The translations under genes were made by a program, and so were the position numbers. Below, one piece after another: positions 1 to 7,801 of a stretch of DNA of 64,000 bases. The stretch comes from an uncultured Clostridia bacterium (GTDB taxonomy: Bacteria; Bacillota; Clostridia; Oscillospirales; Acutalibacteraceae), in assembly GCA_946484175.1 (NCBI GenBank), contig CAMLSX010000006.1, positions 1-64,000 of the forward strand, written 5' to 3'. The number at the start of each line of letters is the position of its first letter. Position 1 is the stretch's first letter. Below the pieces are notes generated by a model. The model worked only from the letters and a program-made list of their open reading frames with translations, did not search any database and was not told the DNA's origin.

Positions 1-2483
1 AGGACGCGGAGTTCACGGATACCGCTGCCGAGTTGGAGGAAGAAATTCCTGAACCAGAAGAAGTACCGGAGGACGCGGAGTTTACGGATACCGCTGCCGA
101 GTTGGAGGAAGAAATTTCTGAACCGGAAGAAGTACCGGAGGACGCGGAGTTCACGGATACCGCTGCCGAGTTGGAGGAAGAAACTTCTGAACCAGAAGAA
201 GTGCCGGAGGGTACGGAGTTCATGGATACCGCCGAGCCAGAAGCAGAAACTGACGGAATAGAAAATCTCGAAATGCCGGATATAGAATCTCTGCTTCCCG
301 GAGAACAGGAACAATTAGAGGCGTGGATGGAGGGAAAAGACCCGTCTGAGGCGCTTTCTGAATTTTTAGAAAAGGGTCCTTCGGAGGAAGTAGCTCAACC
401 GTCCGATAACATTTCAAATTTGCCGGTGCCGGTAGAGCTTCCACCCATGCCGGTACCCGTGGATACCTCCAGTGCAGAAGAAGAGACAGATGATGCAGCA
501 GAAACAGATTCTGCGCCAATTTCGGATACAGAGAATAGTGAAGCGATAGAAAAAAAACCAATCAATACGCCCGGCGGTCCCAATGACCCCGGCAATCCCA
601 ACGGTCCCAATGGTCCAAGTGGTCCAGGTGGCCCACCTACCTGGCCGCCAAATGGCCCGAACAATTCCGGTAACTTCGGTGGAGGGCCAAATATGGGCGG
701 CGGGAATTTGTCGGCACTCGATCAAATGACAGCATATTTGTCACAGCATAATTATGGCCGGGAGGATTTTGCAACCTATTGCCGTGACCCGGAATGGCAG
801 CGACTGAACAACCAGCTATTGCTGGAACAGGAGGTACCGCCGTCAGCTGCCGACCAGCTTCATCTGTATATGTGTGAACATAATTATGGCAGAGAAGATT
901 ACTCGATTTACAGCCGTGACCCGGAATGGCAGAGGCTAAATGAAGCGATGCGGGAAAACCCGGATTTACCGGTACCTGTTACACCATACGATCAGCGGAT
1001 CGATGCTGTATCGATAGAAACGACCTTCCCGCAAATGCAGGAAATCGAAGAATCCATTCCGGAAACAGATGAAAAAACGCCGGTGATTGATGCGACTGCC
1101 CCGATTGCTCCTGATATAGAGGAAGAAATTCCAGAGGTCGAATCTTTCTACGAACAGGGGAACAACGAGTACGGTTTTGAAGGAACATGCGGTCCTACTT
1201 CGATTGCAAATAGTTTGAATTATCTTTTTGGGAAAAATGAATATACCGAAAATGCTGTGTTGACGCAGGCCATTCAGGAAGGACTTTGCGCAAATTATCC
1301 TGATTGTCCCTCGGCTGGCGGAGGAACGACAACGGATGAATTTATTGCATTGTATGAGCACATGAATGAGCGCAGCGGAGATCAGCTTCAAATCGATCGA
1401 TTTGATTTTGATAATGTCCTCACCATGGATGAAGTTGTGCAAAAGCTGGACGAAGGCAGTGTGGTCAACGTAGCAGTAGATGCGGATACCCTGTGGGGAG
1501 AACGTGCCCCCAGTATCATGGGTGCACCGGCGGTTGAAAAAAACACCGACCACTGGATTACCGTGACCGGCGTTGACCGCAGTGAGGATGGTAAAGTCGA
1601 GGGATTCCATATTATTGATTCCGGCGGCGGTGTCAGCTATGTGGATACAGAGACCTATCAGGCCATGTGCTATGGAGACGATTCTCTGCATCTGAAAGAC
1701 CCGACCTGTATTGTTGTCAGCAAAAAGGATCTTTCTCCGCTGGAAGAGGGAAATACTGAAACTTCTCTTCCCAGTGAGGAAATTCAGCCGCAGAGTCAGC
1801 TGGAATCACTGGAACTCAAACCACCAGGAGTGGAACAGCCAGTGCCGGAGCTGCGTGAAAGCAGTGACTTCTTTTCCACAATGGATACGGCACAGCTGCA
1901 ATCCAATCAGGCTTCGCTGGAACGCATGAGCGACGAAGAGCGCCGGGTGTATCTGGATGCTGTACAGGCAGAACCGGGCATCACACAGGATGTGGCCAGC
2001 ATTACGCAAGCCGCCGGAGGGCAGAATGCAGGGCTGGAATATCGCATCAAAACGCCGAATTCCCTGATAGAAAAACTGCATGACAGGGAAATTCAAACGG
2101 ATATCCATGATGTAAACGACATCCTGCGGTATACGGAAATCTACAGTCCGCAGCAGCTGGTACAGGGAACGAATGAAAGCTTGGCACAGTTTGAAGAAAA
2201 AGGGTATCTTGTCCAGGAGATCAAAAACACCTGGGAAGACCCGAATAACCCCTATAATGGAATTAATGTAAAACTGGTGTCTCCTTCTGGTCAGAAGCTG
2301 GAATTGCAGTTCCATACACAGGAAAGCTTTGAGCTGAAAAACGGCCCAATGCATGAGTTGTATGAACAGTGGCGATGCCTGCCGGAAGACAGTGAAGAGG
2401 CGATTGAGCTGCAAAATAAAATGTTTGCCTTGAGCCGCCAGCTGCAGGTACCGTCAAAGATTGGGGAGGTGCGCAGAAAGTGA
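1..2483 (+). CDS. Polymorphic-toxin-like protein with C39/papain-like and RelA/SpoT-synthetase-like domains (5' partial)
   Basis: The reading frame is open from base 3, so the true start lies outside the window; 827 codons are visible. In order it has acidic 23-residue repeats (nt 3-260), a Pro/Gly/Asn-rich linker (about nt 565-710), and two units sharing HNYGRED...Y.RDPEWQRLN (about nt 720-960). Next comes a cysteine-peptidase-like domain with Cys in a CGPTS motif (nt 1188-1190), His in DHWITV (1551-1553) and Asp in IIDSGG (1617-1619). The C-terminus (about nt 2034-2470) resembles a RelA/SpoT (p)ppGpp synthetase fold: an RIKTPNSLIEK segment, a VNDILRYT strand, PYNGINVKL and ELQFHTQES. No signal peptide can be judged because the start is missing. 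The stop overlaps the next gene's GTG start (GTGA), implying translational coupling. Inference: a toxin-like effector acting on nucleotides, with a peptidase domain for processing or as a second warhead. Domain calls are by eye; toxicity is not shown. Confidence 0.7.
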   Translation, partial: DAEFTDTAAELEEEIPEPEEVPEDAEFTDTAAELEEEISEPEEVPEDAEFTDTAAELEEETSEPEEVPEGTEFMDTAEPEAETDGIENLEMPDIESLLPGEQEQLEAWMEGKDPSEALSEFLEKGPSEEVAQPSDNISNLPVPVELPPMPVPVDTSSAEEETDDAAETDSAPISDTENSEAIEKKPINTPGGPNDPGNPNGPNGPSGPGGPPTWPPNGPNNSGNFGGGPNMGGGNLSALDQMTAYLSQHNYGREDFATYCRDPEWQRLNNQLLLEQEVPPSAADQLHLYMCEHNYGREDYSIYSRDPEWQRLNEAMRENPDLPVPVTPYDQRIDAVSIETTFPQMQEIEESIPETDEKTPVIDATAPIAPDIEEEIPEVESFYEQGNNEYGFEGTCGPTSIANSLNYLFGKNEYTENAVLTQAIQEGLCANYPDCPSAGGGTTTDEFIALYEHMNERSGDQLQIDRFDFDNVLTMDEVVQKLDEGSVVNVAVDADTLWGERAPSIMGAPAVEKNTDHWITVTGVDRSEDGKVEGFHIIDSGGGVSYVDTETYQAMCYGDDSLHLKDPTCIVVSKKDLSPLEEGNTETSLPSEEIQPQSQLESLELKPPGVEQPVPELRESSDFFSTMDTAQLQSNQASLERMSDEERRVYLDAVQAEPGITQDVASITQAAGGQNAGLEYRIKTPNSLIEKLHDREIQTDIHDVNDILRYTEIYSPQQLVQGTNESLAQFEEKGYLVQEIKNTWEDPNNPYNGINVKLVSPSGQKLELQFHTQESFELKNGPMHELYEQWRCLPEDSEEAIELQNKMFALSRQLQVPSKIGEVRRK
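3..260 (+). repeat. 69-bp in-frame tandem repeat encoding acidic 23-aa units
   Basis: Units begin at 3, 72, 141 and 210, exactly 69 bp apart, each starting GACGCGGAG or a close variant. The first three are nearly identical and the fourth decays. Each encodes roughly EDAEFTDTAAELEEE followed by a short EPEEVP linker. More copies probably lie left of the window. Such arrays usually act as length-variable acidic spacers and are prone to copy-number change. Confidence 0.9.
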
Positions 2484-3628
2484 CATTTTATAAATTAACC
2501 GACCCTTTTCGCAGTGGGGATGTCATCCGTGCAGAAGGTCGAAAACAGTATGCCTATTCTTTTGGCCCATGCCGGTGGGTACGTACCACCGTTATGATGG
2601 ATTATATGAATCCTGACAGCCCATTGTATGGAAAATATGAGGAGATCCCTGCGGAAGAAGCGCAGGAGCTGCTGCTGGCAAAAAGTGCCCGCCTTGCCCG
2701 GCTGCTGCCAAAAGCCCGGGAGCTGGCCGAAAAATACCATGCTGGTCAAACAGATAAAGCCGGACGGCCCTATATTGAGCATCCACAGGCAGTAGCAGAA
2801 CAGTTGGAAGATCTGGAGCAGAAAATTACGGCCTGGCTGCACGATTTGTGTGAAGATACCCCGGTGACTGCTAAGCAACTGTTGGAAGAGGGCTTTACAC
2901 CTCGGATTGTACGGGCGGTAGAGCTGCTGACAAGGCCGGCGGGAATGGATTACTATGAATATATCCAAAGGCTGCGCGTAAATCCCATTGCACGTGCTGT
3001 GAAAATTGCTGATCTGCATCATAATATGGATTTGCGCCGGCTGCCCTGCGTGACAGAAAAGGATAGGGCACGCAGAAAGAAATATGAAACAGCGCTTGCC
3101 TTTTTGGAGATGAGGGGAGATCTTCCGGAAAAACAACCGGAGCCAACCTCCGATTTTGTAACGGCTATGCAGGTTTTTCAGTCTGTGCGAGAAAACGCGC
3201 TTGAGGGCAGAAAAATACCCCATGGTCTATCCAACCCGGTTCTGCGGCAGGAAGAAGGACAGTGGTATCTGGCTTTCTTCGTGTATTTCTATAACAAAAA
3301 GAATCTGGAAGAAAAGAGGATGCCCCGCCCGGCGCTCTGGCTTCTGGCAGATATCCGGACTGGGAAAATCAGAAAACGGATTTCCTGCGCAGAACAGGAT
3401 TTTTCTCAGGAACCACAAGGCCAATTGTATACGGTTGCCTTTCCGAATCAGCCTCAAGCAGGAGCTGATCAACATGCAGTACTGTTTGAGAAGCTGGATC
3501 AGGTCAGGCGCGGATATCTGGCACAGGGGACAGTAGATGCTGAGGCATATACTGACTACCTGAACCAGTTGTTGTGTTTGATCCCTCCTGCATACCGCGT
3601 ATTCTATCGCGAATTGAGTACGCTGTAA
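2480..3628 (+). CDS. HD-domain protein related to (p)ppGpp hydrolases, candidate immunity protein
   Basis: 382 residues from a GTG that overlaps the previous stop codon, so it is translationally coupled to the toxin-like gene. Residues about 75-215 form a RelA/SpoT-type HD hydrolase domain: His87 in YHAGQ, His101 in YIEHP, His121-Asp122 in LHDLCEDTP and Asp178 in KIADLHHNM. These match the metal-binding pattern of Mesh1/SpoT hydrolases. The first 70 residues and the C-terminal 165 are unrecognised. Small alarmone hydrolases are known to neutralise toxic alarmone synthetases, and the adjacent gene ends in a synthetase-like fold, so an antidote role is a strong inference. A housekeeping alarmone hydrolase is less likely given the context and extra domains. 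Confidence 0.72.
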   Translation: MTFYKLTDPFRSGDVIRAEGRKQYAYSFGPCRWVRTTVMMDYMNPDSPLYGKYEEIPAEEAQELLLAKSARLARLLPKARELAEKYHAGQTDKAGRPYIEHPQAVAEQLEDLEQKITAWLHDLCEDTPVTAKQLLEEGFTPRIVRAVELLTRPAGMDYYEYIQRLRVNPIARAVKIADLHHNMDLRRLPCVTEKDRARRKKYETALAFLEMRGDLPEKQPEPTSDFVTAMQVFQSVRENALEGRKIPHGLSNPVLRQEEGQWYLAFFVYFYNKKNLEEKRMPRPALWLLADIRTGKIRKRISCAEQDFSQEPQGQLYTVAFPNQPQAGADQHAVLFEKLDQVRRGYLAQGTVDAEAYTDYLNQLLCLIPPAYRVFYRELSTL

Positions 3629-3639
3629 GGAGGTTCAAA

Positions 3640-3686
3640 CGGCACACCTGTACCGTTGCGGCATATGGAATGGAGCGGGTGTGCCG
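3640..3686 (+). other. Intercistronic inverted repeat
   Basis: CGGCACACC (3640-3648) pairs with GGTGTGCCG (3678-3686) across a 29-nt loop, between the HD gene and the next cistron. No U-run follows, so it is more likely an mRNA-processing or attenuation hairpin than a terminator. Confidence 0.45.
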
Positions 3687-3721
3687 ATAGATATTTTATA
3701 TTGAGAAGGGAAGTGTAAAAA

Positions 3722-5443
3722 ATGGCTGATTCTCAGGAAGAACGCCAAAGGGAAGAACAACTCATACGCGAAATCAACCGGCTGATTTCAGAAAACAACC
3801 GGCTTTCGGCTGAGTTGAACACGGCGATTCGCAATGTGGTAATTCTTGCAGGAAACCTTGAGTCAATGGCAAAAGTGGTTGTTCGCGATGCAAACACGCT
3901 GAGCAGTAACATATCCACTGTTGACGAGAGTACCAAAACTGTGCGTGATGCATTGGAAGATCTGACACACCGGTATTTTCTGTTCAAGAACCTGTCAACC
4001 GCTTCCAAGAACCTGACACAGTTTACAGACGAATACTACACACGGTTTAAGTATTATCACAAACTGCGTCGGATTACTTTGGGCTATGTGATTGGACTGG
4101 ATAACGCCATTATTTCCAGCGAGGCTCTGCGCAAAGAGGTTGAAAAAATTTATCTGCAAAACACAGAGTACTGGCTGGCGTATGCGATTGCGGCGGTTAT
4201 GCTGTGGGCAAGCGACGAAAAAGAAGCTGCCCGCAGAGCTGTGAAAAAGAGCCTGGCGATGGATGTGTGCCGGTCTGACGTGTTTTTCCTGCTGGTCAAT
4301 TTGCGCTTTGACCGGCTGGATGTTGCGAAGGACTGGTACCTGGATTATCTCGATAAGGTTGACCTGACATGCTTGGGAAGTGAGTATCAGTATTTGCTTC
4401 AGGCATATCTGGCAGGCCTGTTTGGTCAGGACCCGGAATTTGAGTCGTATGTTTCAGAAAACTTTCAAAAATCATTGGCGCGTATTGATGCGGTCACCGT
4501 CGATTTTTCCAACAAGTTTTCCGGATATGCGCAGGCATATGCAGAGTCGTATCTCCATGTCACAGAACAGGAGTTTCCGGTGCTGCATGAGGTCTGTAAA
4601 GAATACGACCAGCTCAAAAAGCTTCTCAGCCGTGCGGAGTGCAGCAGCCTGATTGCGGCAGAATATCTGGAACTGGCGCACCGCGAAGAGGAATACAGCG
4701 AAGACCAGGCGCAGCGTGTGGAAAATGTCCTGTACGATCTGATCAACGCTTATGACGATGAGGAATGGAAGATCATCAAGCAGCAGAAATACAATGAAGC
4801 GATCATTGAAGCAAAGGGCGACTTGGCTGCGGCAAAAGCCAAATATGACCTGCAATATGAGAATCTCGACAAAAAGCGCTCCTTGGCAGATCTGATGCTG
4901 GATTGGGCCTTTTCTGATGATCCGACCATTACCAACCTGGTTATCAAGCGTTTTTCGATTTCATTGATGAAGGAAGCAATTGCCCGCGGATATGAGCGTT
5001 TCGCAGAGACTTACCGGAAGCAGGAGCCGCAGGAAGTTTCTGTAGAAATTGATGGGTATACGGTTGTCTGTGCAGAAGAGGATTACCAGCGACAGCAGGC
5101 AGAGCTGGAAGCCCATTACGAAAAAGACCGTATGAAATATGCTTTTCAGGACCAATATATCAAGCTTTTTACCATCGTTTGTGCGGCCAGTCTGCTTTTG
5201 CTGGTTATCACCGCGTTTGCGTTTAATCCGGTCATGCTGACTATCGGCGTTTTGGGCGGCATTGTCGGCGGCTTTGTGTTGTGGCGCAGATTGGTGGAAG
5301 TCGGGCGGATTCTACAGGAAAAGAAACGCCTTGGCGTACAGAAGCTGAAGCAGGCAATGAGTGAGTTGGCTTCCTGGAGAAAGTCTTTCCGGGATGCGGA
5401 CGAGCATGCCGAAGATGTCAAAGAAGCTCTTGAGCAATTTTAA
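3722..5443 (+). CDS. Coiled-coil protein with C-terminal TM hairpin (paralogue A)
   Basis: 573 residues; ATG after a GAAGGGAAG ribosome site. No known family recognised. The first ~80 residues look like a heptad-rich coiled coil (QLIREINRLISENNRLSAEL). A helical core of about residues 85-240 contains TEYWLAYAIAAVMLWASDE and FFLLVNLRFDRLDVAKDWY, followed by a charged helical middle. Two hydrophobic segments at about 480-520 (FTIVCAASLLLLVITAFAF and IGVLGGIVGGFVL) precede a basic cytoplasmic tail. No signal peptide. It shares this architecture and the YWL...LR core with the genes at 5462 and 9315, so the operon encodes three diverged paralogues. Inference: a membrane-anchored structural subunit working with the AAA+ ATPase encoded in the same operon. 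Function is not known. Confidence 0.75.
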   Translation: MADSQEERQREEQLIREINRLISENNRLSAELNTAIRNVVILAGNLESMAKVVVRDANTLSSNISTVDESTKTVRDALEDLTHRYFLFKNLSTASKNLTQFTDEYYTRFKYYHKLRRITLGYVIGLDNAIISSEALRKEVEKIYLQNTEYWLAYAIAAVMLWASDEKEAARRAVKKSLAMDVCRSDVFFLLVNLRFDRLDVAKDWYLDYLDKVDLTCLGSEYQYLLQAYLAGLFGQDPEFESYVSENFQKSLARIDAVTVDFSNKFSGYAQAYAESYLHVTEQEFPVLHEVCKEYDQLKKLLSRAECSSLIAAEYLELAHREEEYSEDQAQRVENVLYDLINAYDDEEWKIIKQQKYNEAIIEAKGDLAAAKAKYDLQYENLDKKRSLADLMLDWAFSDDPTITNLVIKRFSISLMKEAIARGYERFAETYRKQEPQEVSVEIDGYTVVCAEEDYQRQQAELEAHYEKDRMKYAFQDQYIKLFTIVCAASLLLLVITAFAFNPVMLTIGVLGGIVGGFVLWRRLVEVGRILQEKKRLGVQKLKQAMSELASWRKSFRDADEHAEDVKEALEQF

Positions 5444-5461
5444 CGAGGAGGGATTTCTATT

Positions 5462-7063
5462 ATGTCTGGTGCAAGTAATGCAATATCTCAGCTGGATGGT
5501 TCGATTAATTCCTTTCAGCAGCGGCTCAGCGGCCCCATGAACAATGTCTACAACTCCAGCATCAATGTCAATAACACCACAAATCAGATCTACGAAAAGA
5601 TTCAGCAGTTCAAAACAGACATGATGCATGGGGAAGAGACACAGCTGGCGCATGAGAATATCATCCGGATCGACCAGCTTTTGAAAGAGCAATTCTCCAA
5701 TCATGAGGCGATTCGCAAGACTGTTATGGGTGTCGTTCGTGATTTTGATATCAATCTGGTGCGCAACAGCACCATTCAGGAACTGAGTGAAGAGATGTGG
5801 ATCACCAGTTCCCGTTATTGGCTTTCGTATGCGTTGATTGCCATTACCGCATGGGTCAATGATTATCCTGAAGTTGCCCGCAATGCACTGGCAGAATCCG
5901 GCCGCCGCGACGCGATTAAAACGACGCTGTTCTTCTGCCTGATGAACCTGCGGTTTGAGCGCATGCAGCCTGCAAAGCAGTGGTTCTGCGAGTACCTTAA
6001 AATTCTGGACCCCAATATGCTGCAGCAGGAAACGTCGGTGCTTCTGGAGGCCTTTCTCAACGGCATTTTTGGCAAAGATAAGGAACTGGAGCACGAAGTG
6101 CTGGATTTGATTAACGAGTGGATGCGGATTCTGAACGAGGATGCACAGGCTTGTGAATCGTTGGTAGATGCGTATGCAACGTATATCAAGAACCTGAAAA
6201 GTCCCGCAAAGTTCAGCTATCAGTCCATTGCAGAATTCTGCGCAAACAGTGAAGAAGTACGCAAGAGCTTTGAGGAAGTTTCAAAATATGACAAGCTGCT
6301 GACTTTGGTCGAAGAGCTGGATGTGGAGAGCGAAGAGCAAAATGACGAAAACTACAAGGCTCGCGTGGATGCCGTTCTGACAAGCCTGATTTCCCGGTAT
6401 GATGCCGAAGAGCTGAGTCTGAAAAATCAGCAGGCATACTACCGCTTTGTGGTGGAAAACGAGGGAGATACTGATAAGGCAGAGGCGCAGTACCAGCAGC
6501 TGGAAGAATTACAGAGTGAGAGCTTCAATATTGGCAAGCAGATGATTCGCTGGGCAATGTTTGACAACAGCGAGGCAACTGCACCGCAGGTACGCAAGTT
6601 TGGATTCCAGAATACCAAGAACTGGTTCCTGGATGCTGTAAACCGCTGGGATGTTTCTTTGCAGCAGGGAATGCCGGTAAATTATCATCTGAATATTGAT
6701 ACCTGGAGCGGTGTCAGCACTGGTGACGATCAGGCGCAGCAGGTAGAAAATATGAAGAACTATTTCGAAAGCAATAAATTCCACAATATGTTCATCAATA
6801 CTCCGAACATTGCGCTGGCACTGCTGTTTGTGTTGTCAGCCGGACTGGCCTTTGTCACCATTTATTCACTGGTAGTCACGGTAATCGCTGCTGGTGTTCT
6901 TGGTTTCCGCTGCTATCAGGCAATGCAGGAGTATCCCCGTCGGGTGAATGCTGCATTGGAAAAGCTGAACGCCTGTATGGCGGAAATTGCCGAATTCAGG
7001 CAATATTTTGCTGAAAAGCGCGAATTGAAGAATACCCTTTCCAGTAAGGTTGAGTTTATTTGA
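5462..7063 (+). CDS. Coiled-coil protein with C-terminal TM hairpin (paralogue B)
   Basis: 533 residues; ATG 18 bp after the stop of paralogue A with a strong GAGGAGGGA site. The N-terminus (MSGASNAISQLDGSINSFQQ) is a short amphipathic helix region recalling, but not matching, WXG100-like coils. The conserved core reads SRYWLSYALIAITAWVNDYPE and LFFCLMNLRFERMQPAKQWF. An acidic helical middle leads to two hydrophobic segments at about 440-482 (IALALLFVLSAGLAFVTIY, VVTVIAAGVLGF) and a basic tail. Paralogous to the genes at 3722 and 9315. The family is unrecognised; a membrane-scaffold role is inferred from topology and the AAA+ neighbour. Confidence 0.75.
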   Translation: MSGASNAISQLDGSINSFQQRLSGPMNNVYNSSINVNNTTNQIYEKIQQFKTDMMHGEETQLAHENIIRIDQLLKEQFSNHEAIRKTVMGVVRDFDINLVRNSTIQELSEEMWITSSRYWLSYALIAITAWVNDYPEVARNALAESGRRDAIKTTLFFCLMNLRFERMQPAKQWFCEYLKILDPNMLQQETSVLLEAFLNGIFGKDKELEHEVLDLINEWMRILNEDAQACESLVDAYATYIKNLKSPAKFSYQSIAEFCANSEEVRKSFEEVSKYDKLLTLVEELDVESEEQNDENYKARVDAVLTSLISRYDAEELSLKNQQAYYRFVVENEGDTDKAEAQYQQLEELQSESFNIGKQMIRWAMFDNSEATAPQVRKFGFQNTKNWFLDAVNRWDVSLQQGMPVNYHLNIDTWSGVSTGDDQAQQVENMKNYFESNKFHNMFINTPNIALALLFVLSAGLAFVTIYSLVVTVIAAGVLGFRCYQAMQEYPRRVNAALEKLNACMAEIAEFRQYFAEKRELKNTLSSKVEFI

Positions 7064-7105
7064 TAACCGGAATACATGAGCTGTAAAACGAAGGAGGATT
7101 TCCAA

Positions 7106-7288
7106 ATGAGCAACGAAGTGAAAAATAATCAGGATCAGGAATTTGAGCAGATGATGGAAGAGCGTATCCGCCAGAACTTCAACGCACCTGCACAGGCTGG
7201 GGCCAGCGCTACGAATGAGCGGCTGAAGGAAATGAATAAAAAGCTGCCTTCCTGGAGTCTGGAGCCGCCGTACAGCTTCTTGAAATAA
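7106..7288 (+). CDS. Small acidic protein of the AAA+/coiled-coil operon
   Basis: 60 residues from an ATG preceded by AAGGAGGA at 7091-7098, chosen over an in-frame codon at 7076 that lacks such a site. It is hydrophilic and helical (NQDQEFEQMMEERIRQNF) with an aromatic/proline tail, LPSWSLEPPYSFLK. No TM segment. Its stop overlaps the next start by one base (TAATG), indicating coupling. The C-terminal tail looks like a possible docking peptide. No family recognised. Confidence 0.7.
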   Translation: MSNEVKNNQDQEFEQMMEERIRQNFNAPAQAGASATNERLKEMNKKLPSWSLEPPYSFLK

Positions 7289-7800
7289 TGGCATTGCAGA
7301 GCGTAGTCCTGAACCGGGCACCTTCTACTTATCAGGAGTGGATTGATTGCTTTGCATACATACGGAGCCACCCAAATGATCGCGCTTATCTTGTAAAATT
7401 ATCTGACGGCAGCTTCCATGGGGATTCCCAGATGCTGGATATGTATCTGCGCCGCCTGGATGATACCCTTCGGGAGATGATTTCTGCAAGAATCACGCGT
7501 TTTCTGGCGCAAATCGATGAACTGTTTGCAGAAAATGATTTGGATGGAGTAGAGGTACTGTCAGTACGCTTTTGCAGGGATATTTCGGCTTGTTTCTTTT
7601 TCAGGGAACTCAGCGGTATCCCGCAAAAGCAGAAGACAGAATTTGCCGATGGTTTTTCCGAGCAGTTACAGCAATTCTGGAGCAGATTGATTCGTGAGAT
7701 GAAGCTGCAGGCAGAAGAGCATAGAAATGATGAGTTGGAAGAGCTGGCATTTCGGCTTGCCCGGTTGAATGGAGAATGGAACAGGAAAGGAAGGCAATAA
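7288..7800 (+). CDS. Helical protein of unknown function, coupled to the upstream small gene
   Basis: 170 residues; the ATG shares its A with the preceding TAA stop. The protein is mostly helical and soluble: an N-terminal stretch with APSTYQEWIDCFAYIRSHPND, a middle with repeated Asp/Glu/Arg helices and a charged C-terminus (EELAFRLARLNGEWNRKGRQ). No catalytic motif is visible. It ends one base before the ATPase start codon, so it is probably made together with that ATPase and may be an adaptor for it. Unrecognised family. Confidence 0.68.
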   Translation: MALQSVVLNRAPSTYQEWIDCFAYIRSHPNDRAYLVKLSDGSFHGDSQMLDMYLRRLDDTLREMISARITRFLAQIDELFAENDLDGVEVLSVRFCRDISACFFFRELSGIPQKQKTEFADGFSEQLQQFWSRLIREMKLQAEEHRNDELEELAFRLARLNGEWNRKGRQ

Positions 7801-7801
7801 G

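Noticed and set aside
1..260. CRISPR array in the first 260 bp
   Set aside because: The 69-bp units are contiguous, in frame and protein-coding with no variable spacers.
5462..5640. Paralogue B N-terminus as a WXG100/ESX-type secretion substrate
   Set aside because: There is no WXG motif, the protein is far longer, and no EssC-type ATPase is present; only the helical length is similar.
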